A DNA stretch of 12,007 nt, from the NCBI GenBank assembly GCA_028694545.1, contig JAQVKV010000019.1, forward strand, positions 1 through 12,007. Reading direction: 5' to 3'. Below the pieces are notes generated by a model. It worked only from the letters and a program-made list of their open reading frames with translations. It was not told the DNA's origin and made no database searches. Positions within the stretch are counted from its first letter, which is position 1. Every line of letters begins with the position of its first letter. This document shows, in pieces, positions 9,031-12,007 of the stretch. This stretch comes from Zavarzinia sp. Lineage in GTDB: Bacteria > Pseudomonadota > Alphaproteobacteria > Zavarziniales > Zavarziniaceae. A program made the position numbers and the translations under genes.

Positions 9031-9417
9031 TCAGACCGCCGCGACGGCCTTCGCCAGGAGGTCGCGCACCTCGCCCGCCACGGCCGTCAGTTCGGCGTTC
9101 TCAATCGCCTGCATCGACGCCACAGGATCGATGGCGCTGACTTCCACGCCACCGTCGACCTCGCGCAGGATGACGTTGCATGGCAGCATCGCACCGACGC
9201 GCGGTTCGATCCCGATGGCCTGATGCGCCATCTTGGGGTTGCAGGCGCCGAGGATGCGGTAGGCGGGCATCTCGACATCTAGCTTCTTCTTCATCGTCGC
9301 CTTGACGTCGATCTCGGTCAGGATGCCGAAGCCGTGGTCGGTGAGGGCCTTCCGCGCGCGAGCGTCGACGTCGTCGATACCGGCGTCGGGGAACATTCGA
9401 TTGATCGTGTAGGTCAT
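9031..9417 (-). CDS. DUF302 domain protein
   Basis: A 128-residue protein. A TTG at 9423 would add two residues, but ATG 9417 has GGAG at 9427-9424 six bases upstream and is preferred. The sequence matches the DUF302 family: an early segment KALTDHGFGILTEIDVKATM, then YRILGACNPKMAHQAI and the motif AMLPCNVILRE, where the two conserved-context cysteines lie. There is no signal peptide, so it should be cytoplasmic. DUF302 proteins form small alpha/beta dimers and occur often near copper, sulfur-oxidation and thioredoxin-like genes. Their biochemical function is not established. The CNP and LPCN cysteines could bind a soft metal or undergo redox chemistry, but this is speculation. It lies 16 bp after the 42-residue miniprotein and one base before the TVP38-type gene. 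Confidence 0.88.
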   Translation of the reverse strand: MTYTINRMFPDAGIDDVDARARKALTDHGFGILTEIDVKATMKKKLDVEMPAYRILGACNPKMAHQAIGIEPRVGAMLPCNVILREVDGGVEVSAIDPVASMQAIENAELTAVAGEVRDLLAKAVAAV

Positions 9418-9433
9418 TGCCAACTCCTTTTTT

Positions 9434-9562
9434 CTATTTCCGAAGATACTTGATCAGCGCTGCTATGGCCAAAACCAGCAGCACGAGGATCAGCAGGCCG
9501 AAGAGCCAGCCAAACCCCATTCCGAAACCCATTCCGGGGCCCATGTCGTTCCAGTTCATCAT
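9434..9562 (-). CDS. 42-residue single-helix membrane miniprotein
   Basis: A short gene with a near-perfect Shine-Dalgarno (AGGAGG at 9573-9568) five bases before ATG 9562; a second ATG follows directly. The product begins MMNWNDMGPGMGFGMGFGW, a Met/Gly/aromatic-rich segment, then has one strong hydrophobic helix (about residues 19-37, WLFGLLILVLLVLAIAAL) and a basic end KYLRK. This looks like the N-terminal membrane half of small SHOCT-type proteins that sit in copper and silver loci, but the C-terminal SHOCT module is absent. The strong ribosome site, the position inside a co-directional operon and the clean helix support a real gene. The function is unknown; the Met-rich N-terminus may contact Cu(I), or the peptide may assist a membrane partner such as the ATPase. 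Confidence 0.75.
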   Translation of the reverse strand: MMNWNDMGPGMGFGMGFGWLFGLLILVLLVLAIAALIKYLRK

Positions 9563-9682
9563 CTCATCCTCCTGATTTTTACCCGCAGGGTGCGTCTTTT
9601 GGCCGGCCCTCACGACAACATGGGGCAGGACAGACCAGGATCGGTGCCGGGCGGGGCGCCATGTCCGGACGACCCGCTGGGA

Positions 9683-11236
9683 TCAGACGGACGCCGTGAC
9701 CGCGAATTCGGTCATCATCCCCGTCGTAAGGTGCGGCATGTGGTGGCAATGCAGCATCCATCGGGCGGCCTCACCGACATCGAGGGCGACATCGACCATC
9801 GACATCGGTGGCACGTGAACCGTGTCGCGTAGTGCACCGGCGACCCGACGCCCGTTCAGCCCGACGACCTGGAACACATGGCCGTGCAGATGCATCGGGT
9901 GCGCCATCATCGACATGTTGTGGAACGACAGCACGACCCGCTCACCGCTGCGTGCGGTGATCGGCTGGTGCTGGCCCCAGACTGCCCCGTTTATCGTCCA
10001 GACGTACGGCTGCATCGAACCGCCCAGCATCAGCATCTGGCTGCGGTCCACGGGTCGATCCGGCAGAGCGTCCAGCGCGATGAGGCGCGCCTCCTGCGCC
10101 AGATCGGTGTCGAACGCGGGCGCTTCGGCATCCGCCATTGCATCGAGACGCCGCACTTCGGCACCCTGCGTGGCGAGGATCAGGCCGGTGCGCTCGCGCG
10201 CGCCTTCGCGCAGGGCGAGGATCGGCCAGGCGCCGCCTTCGTGCGGCAGGTCGATCTCGATGTCCAGACGCTGGCCCATTGCCAGACCGAACCGCGTGCC
10301 GGCGAGAGGTTCGACCGCGTGCCCATCTACCGCGACCAGCCGCGCCTCGGCACCGCCGGTCTCGATCCAGAATACCGTCGCCGCAGCGGCGTTGATGACC
10401 CGAAGCCGGATACGGCCACCGCGCTCGACCTGGACCACCTCCGGGTCCGACAGGGTCCGGTCATTGGCGAGATAGGCGTCCCAGTCATAGTCGTTCAGGT
10501 CCATGGCCATGCCGCCCATCTGGCCGCCCATACCCATCATCCCGCCCATTCGGGGCATGTTGCCCATCGGCATGCCGCCCGTGGCGCCATGGCCCATGGC
10601 CCCGTGATCCATGCCCTGCATCGCCCCCATGCCTCCCATGGGAGCGCCCTGATCGGGCAATGCACCGGCACCATGGCCCGCGCCGTGCCCGCCGCCATGA
10701 CCTGCGCCGATCTCGGCCAGAACCTCCTCGGGGGCCTTGAAGGAGAAGTCATGAAGGAACATCACGACGTCTTGCCGGTCGGCAGCAACGTCCTCGGCCG
10801 AGCGCACGATCAGCGGCGCGGCGAGCAGCTGCATCTCCTGGGTGGGCACATGGCTGTGCATCCAGTGCGTGCCGGGCCGTGCCTCGAAGTCGTAGGATCG
10901 GGTTTCACCCGGTGCGAGGAGGGGCATCGGCATGTCCGGCACACCGTCCTGCGCGTTGGGCGGGATCTGTCCGTGCCAGTGGATGATGGTACCGACGTCC
11001 AGGTCGTTGGTCAGATCGACCCGGAACCTCTGGCCGGGGTCGAGGATCAGTCCCTGACCGCCGGGGCCGGCAAGCCCGAAGACCGTGGCAGCGCGACCGT
11101 CGATGTCGAGCGTGCGCGTCGCAGCGGAGAGGCTGATCGGCGCCACCCCTTGCGCGAAGGCGATGCGGGGCAAGTGTGCAGCGCCAATGGCGGCCGCACT
11201 TGCGGCAAGAAAGCCGCGTCGAGAAAGCATGTTCAT
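9683..11236 (-). CDS. Tat-exported multicopper oxidase (CopA/PcoA/CueO-like) with Met/His-rich insert
   Basis: A 517-residue protein; ATG 11236 has GAGGAGA about seven bases upstream. Residues 1-29 are a Tat signal (SRRGFL, Ala-rich core, AFAQG). All copper motifs are present: HWHG at 86-89, HWMHSH at 124-129, HPMHLHGH at 446-453, and HCHHMPHLTTGM at 496-507 with the type 1 Cys497, His502 and axial Met507. Domain 1 spans about 30-150, and domain 2 starts near 250 (DAYLANDRTLSDPEVV). Between them residues 180-245 form a low-complexity segment with six His in 180-220 and about fifteen Met in 200-245, as in PcoA/CopA and CueO Met-rich regions that bind Cu(I). The enzyme should oxidise toxic Cu(I) to Cu(II) in the periplasm using O2. 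It follows the small secreted protein gene after a 72-bp gap with two hairpins. Confidence 0.94.
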   Translation of the reverse strand: MNMLSRRGFLAASAAAIGAAHLPRIAFAQGVAPISLSAATRTLDIDGRAATVFGLAGPGGQGLILDPGQRFRVDLTNDLDVGTIIHWHGQIPPNAQDGVPDMPMPLLAPGETRSYDFEARPGTHWMHSHVPTQEMQLLAAPLIVRSAEDVAADRQDVVMFLHDFSFKAPEEVLAEIGAGHGGGHGAGHGAGALPDQGAPMGGMGAMQGMDHGAMGHGATGGMPMGNMPRMGGMMGMGGQMGGMAMDLNDYDWDAYLANDRTLSDPEVVQVERGGRIRLRVINAAAATVFWIETGGAEARLVAVDGHAVEPLAGTRFGLAMGQRLDIEIDLPHEGGAWPILALREGARERTGLILATQGAEVRRLDAMADAEAPAFDTDLAQEARLIALDALPDRPVDRSQMLMLGGSMQPYVWTINGAVWGQHQPITARSGERVVLSFHNMSMMAHPMHLHGHVFQVVGLNGRRVAGALRDTVHVPPMSMVDVALDVGEAARWMLHCHHMPHLTTGMMTEFAVTASV

Positions 11237-11247
11237 GGTCGTCTCCT

Positions 11248-11306
11248 CGGGACTTCCGTCCCGTTCATCAATACCGATGGGGCGCCTCGGGCGTCTGCCC
11301 GGGCGC
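11248..11306 (-). other. Two RNA hairpins in the leader of the multicopper oxidase gene
   Basis: Hairpin A: gcgcc (11282-11286), single unpaired t, cgggc (11288-11292), 4-nt loop, gcccg (11297-11301), ggcgc (11302-11306); this is ten G+C pairs with one bulge, starting two bases after the upstream gene's stop codon. Hairpin B: cgggac (11248-11253) with gtcccg (11258-11263), 4-nt loop. Hairpin B abuts the GAGGAGAC ribosome site at 11248-11241. Neither is followed by a T-run in the direction of transcription. They could stabilise or process the mRNA, or modulate initiation on the oxidase message. Confidence 0.5.
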
Positions 11307-11308
11307 GC

Positions 11309-11671
11309 TCAGAGGAGACGGAGCTTGGGAGGTCGTTCGTTCAGTCCCGGCGCACGGCTGACGTGGATTGCCGCGGACGGGACGTCATGACTGGCGGCGC
11401 CGTAGGCGTGCCCGGCTTCCTCGCCTGCCGACGTCAGGAAGGCAGAGAGGCCTGCGCATACGAACTCGCACATCTCGGCATCGGCCGATCCACAGTGCTC
11501 TCCAGCGTCACAGTCGAAGCCCGAAATGACCGGAGAGTGCATCATGTCGGCGACATGCATCGCGTGATCCACACCGGAATTCATGCTCATGCGTGTCGCA
11601 TGCGCGGAGGTCACCGTCGTCACCACGGTGATCGCGAGTATGGCAAGCATGGTGACGACACGTTCGAGCAT
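11309..11671 (-). CDS. Small secreted His/Met/Cys-rich protein, first gene of the copper cluster
   Basis: From ATG 11671 the product has 120 residues. Residues 1-25 form a signal peptide (MLERVVTML, hydrophobic core, TSAHA). The mature part is rich in possible copper ligands: His at 36, 39, 45, 59, 88, 95 and 103, Met at 28, 30, 38, 43, 44 and 67, and Cys at 54, 60, 68 and 72 (C-x5-C-x7-C-x3-C). It ends in a basic, Pro-containing tail ERPPKLRLL. I do not recognise a named family. Similar small proteins stand in front of copper oxidase genes in Rhodobacterales as I recall. The start is uncertain: the frame is open much further upstream to 11959, and ATG 11707 would add 12 residues, but the signal-peptide layout favours 11671. 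No start has a clear ribosome site. The role is probably periplasmic copper binding, inferred from composition and context. Confidence 0.65.
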   Translation of the reverse strand: MLERVVTMLAILAITVVTTVTSAHATRMSMNSGVDHAMHVADMMHSPVISGFDCDAGEHCGSADAEMCEFVCAGLSAFLTSAGEEAGHAYGAASHDVPSAAIHVSRAPGLNERPPKLRLL

Positions 11672-11788
11672 GCTGCAAAGATAGGCATTGCTCACGAGAA
11701 TGTCCATTGTCGCAGGCGCCTCGCCGCTGGCACAACGTGGTCTCGACCAAACGCGAATGTTATTCCGCAGTGATCGGCGATAGACGTC
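11672..11788. promoter_or_regulatory. Divergent intergenic region, likely promoter/operator of the copper cluster and the cytochrome gene
   Basis: These 117 bp separate the divergent copper cluster (-) and cytochrome c gene (+), so both must start here or nearby. It contains a perfect short inverted repeat tggtctcgacca-type (tggtc/gacca arms, 11738-11749) and, four bases on, an imperfect one (gcgaat 11753-11758 with attccgc 11762-11768). I see no sequence resembling the known CueR, CsoR or CusR/CopR operators, and no confident -10/-35 pair. The repeats are candidates for an unidentified regulator's site only. Confidence 0.4.
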
Positions 11789-12007
11789 TTGAAAAAAGCT
11801 CTCCGAAATACTGTCGTGATCGGTCTGGTCGTCGGAGGTGTGATCCTCGCGGTCTTTGCTGGCTGGCGTTATGCCGGTACCGCATCCACCGCCGTGGCGT
11901 CGGCGGACATCATCGCGCAAGGACGCCAGATCTATGCGGATCAGTGCGCCGCCTGCCACGGCGCGGAACTGGAGGGCCAGCCGGGCTGGCGCTCGCCGCT
12001 TCCGTCC
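11789..12007 (+). CDS. Signal-anchored c-type cytochrome, N-terminal part (3' cut by window)
   Basis: The frame is open from the stop at 11771-11773 to the window end. The best start is TTG 11789, which gives [20 protein letters not shown], a basic N-terminus followed by one hydrophobic helix (signal anchor or uncleaved signal). A GTG at 11810 would remove the basic residues. After the helix comes [20 protein letters not shown] with the haem-c motif CAACH, then [10 protein letters not shown]. This matches the start of a class I cytochrome c of the type found beside copper genes, where I recall LEGQPxWxSP as a typical continuation. It would be attached to the periplasmic face and carry electrons. 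Visible length is 73 residues, and the axial Met and the rest of the fold lie outside. It is divergent from the copper cluster and may share its control. The rare TTG start and weak ribosome site are a caution. Confidence 0.78.
   Translation, partial: MKKALRNTVVIGLVVGGVILAVFAGWRYAGTASTAVASADIIAQGRQIYADQCAACHGAELEGQPGWRSPLPS

Noticed and set aside
9418..9423. TTG start for the DUF302 gene
   Set aside because: ATG 9417 has a well-spaced GGAG; the TTG lies only one base from that ribosome site.
9878..11773. A 631-codon open frame on the + strand opposite the multicopper oxidase
   Set aside because: The product is His/Arg/Gly-rich with no recognisable family, and the opposite strand encodes a complete oxidase with all copper motifs. 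Long antisense frames are expected in GC-rich DNA.
11672..11959. The N-terminal 96-residue extension of the small secreted protein
   Set aside because: It would overlap the divergent cytochrome start, lacks a hydrophobic or family pattern and would bury the signal peptide in the middle of the protein.

Overview
The window is GC-rich DNA (roughly two-thirds G+C by eye) whose genes look like those of an alphaproteobacterium, most likely of the Rhodobacterales (Paracoccaceae/Roseobacteraceae). The placement rests on the gene-transfer-agent (GTA)-type tail protein, the DUF2793 fibre, the DUF6127-like protein and the style of the copper genes. It is an inference, because no rRNA or tRNA is present.

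Left part (1 to about 4100, all + strand): the end of a prophage or GTA-like late operon. In order it holds the C-terminal third or so of a GTA 'megatron'-type baseplate/tail-tip protein (cut by the window edge), a tail fibre with an N-terminal DUF2793 domain and a C1q-like C-terminal tip, and a small one-helix membrane protein. A compact intrinsic terminator follows, and then a lysis cassette. The cassette has an M15-type endolysin with a C-terminal membrane anchor, then a short Rz-like inner-membrane spanin. An out-of-frame Rz1-like lipoprotein starts inside the Rz-like gene.

Right part (4128 to 11671, all - strand, transcribed right to left): one long copper-handling gene cluster. In transcription order it encodes a small secreted His/Met/Cys-rich protein, a Tat-exported multicopper oxidase with a Met/His-rich insert, a 42-residue membrane miniprotein, a DUF302 protein, a TVP38/TMEM64 membrane protein, an APC-family permease, a P1B-type Cu(I) ATPase with YHS and heavy-metal-binding N-terminal domains, and a Tat-exported DUF411 protein. 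Two junctions are translationally tight (an ATGA overlap and a 1-bp gap). Two of the intergenic gaps carry strong RNA hairpins without U-tracts. Cytoplasmic Cu(I) would be pumped out by the ATPase, oxidised in the periplasm by the multicopper oxidase, and bound by the DUF411 and small His/Met-rich proteins. The roles of DUF302, TVP38, APC permease and miniprotein are unknown.

Far right: a divergent, signal-anchored c-type cytochrome begins at about 11789 and runs off the window. The 117-bp gap between it and the copper cluster carries small inverted repeats and is the natural place for the cluster's promoter. No regulator of the CueR, CsoR or CopRS type lies inside the window.

The phage lysis cassette and the copper cluster converge with only 26 bp between their stop codons. 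No gene-free stretch exceeds about 120 bp.
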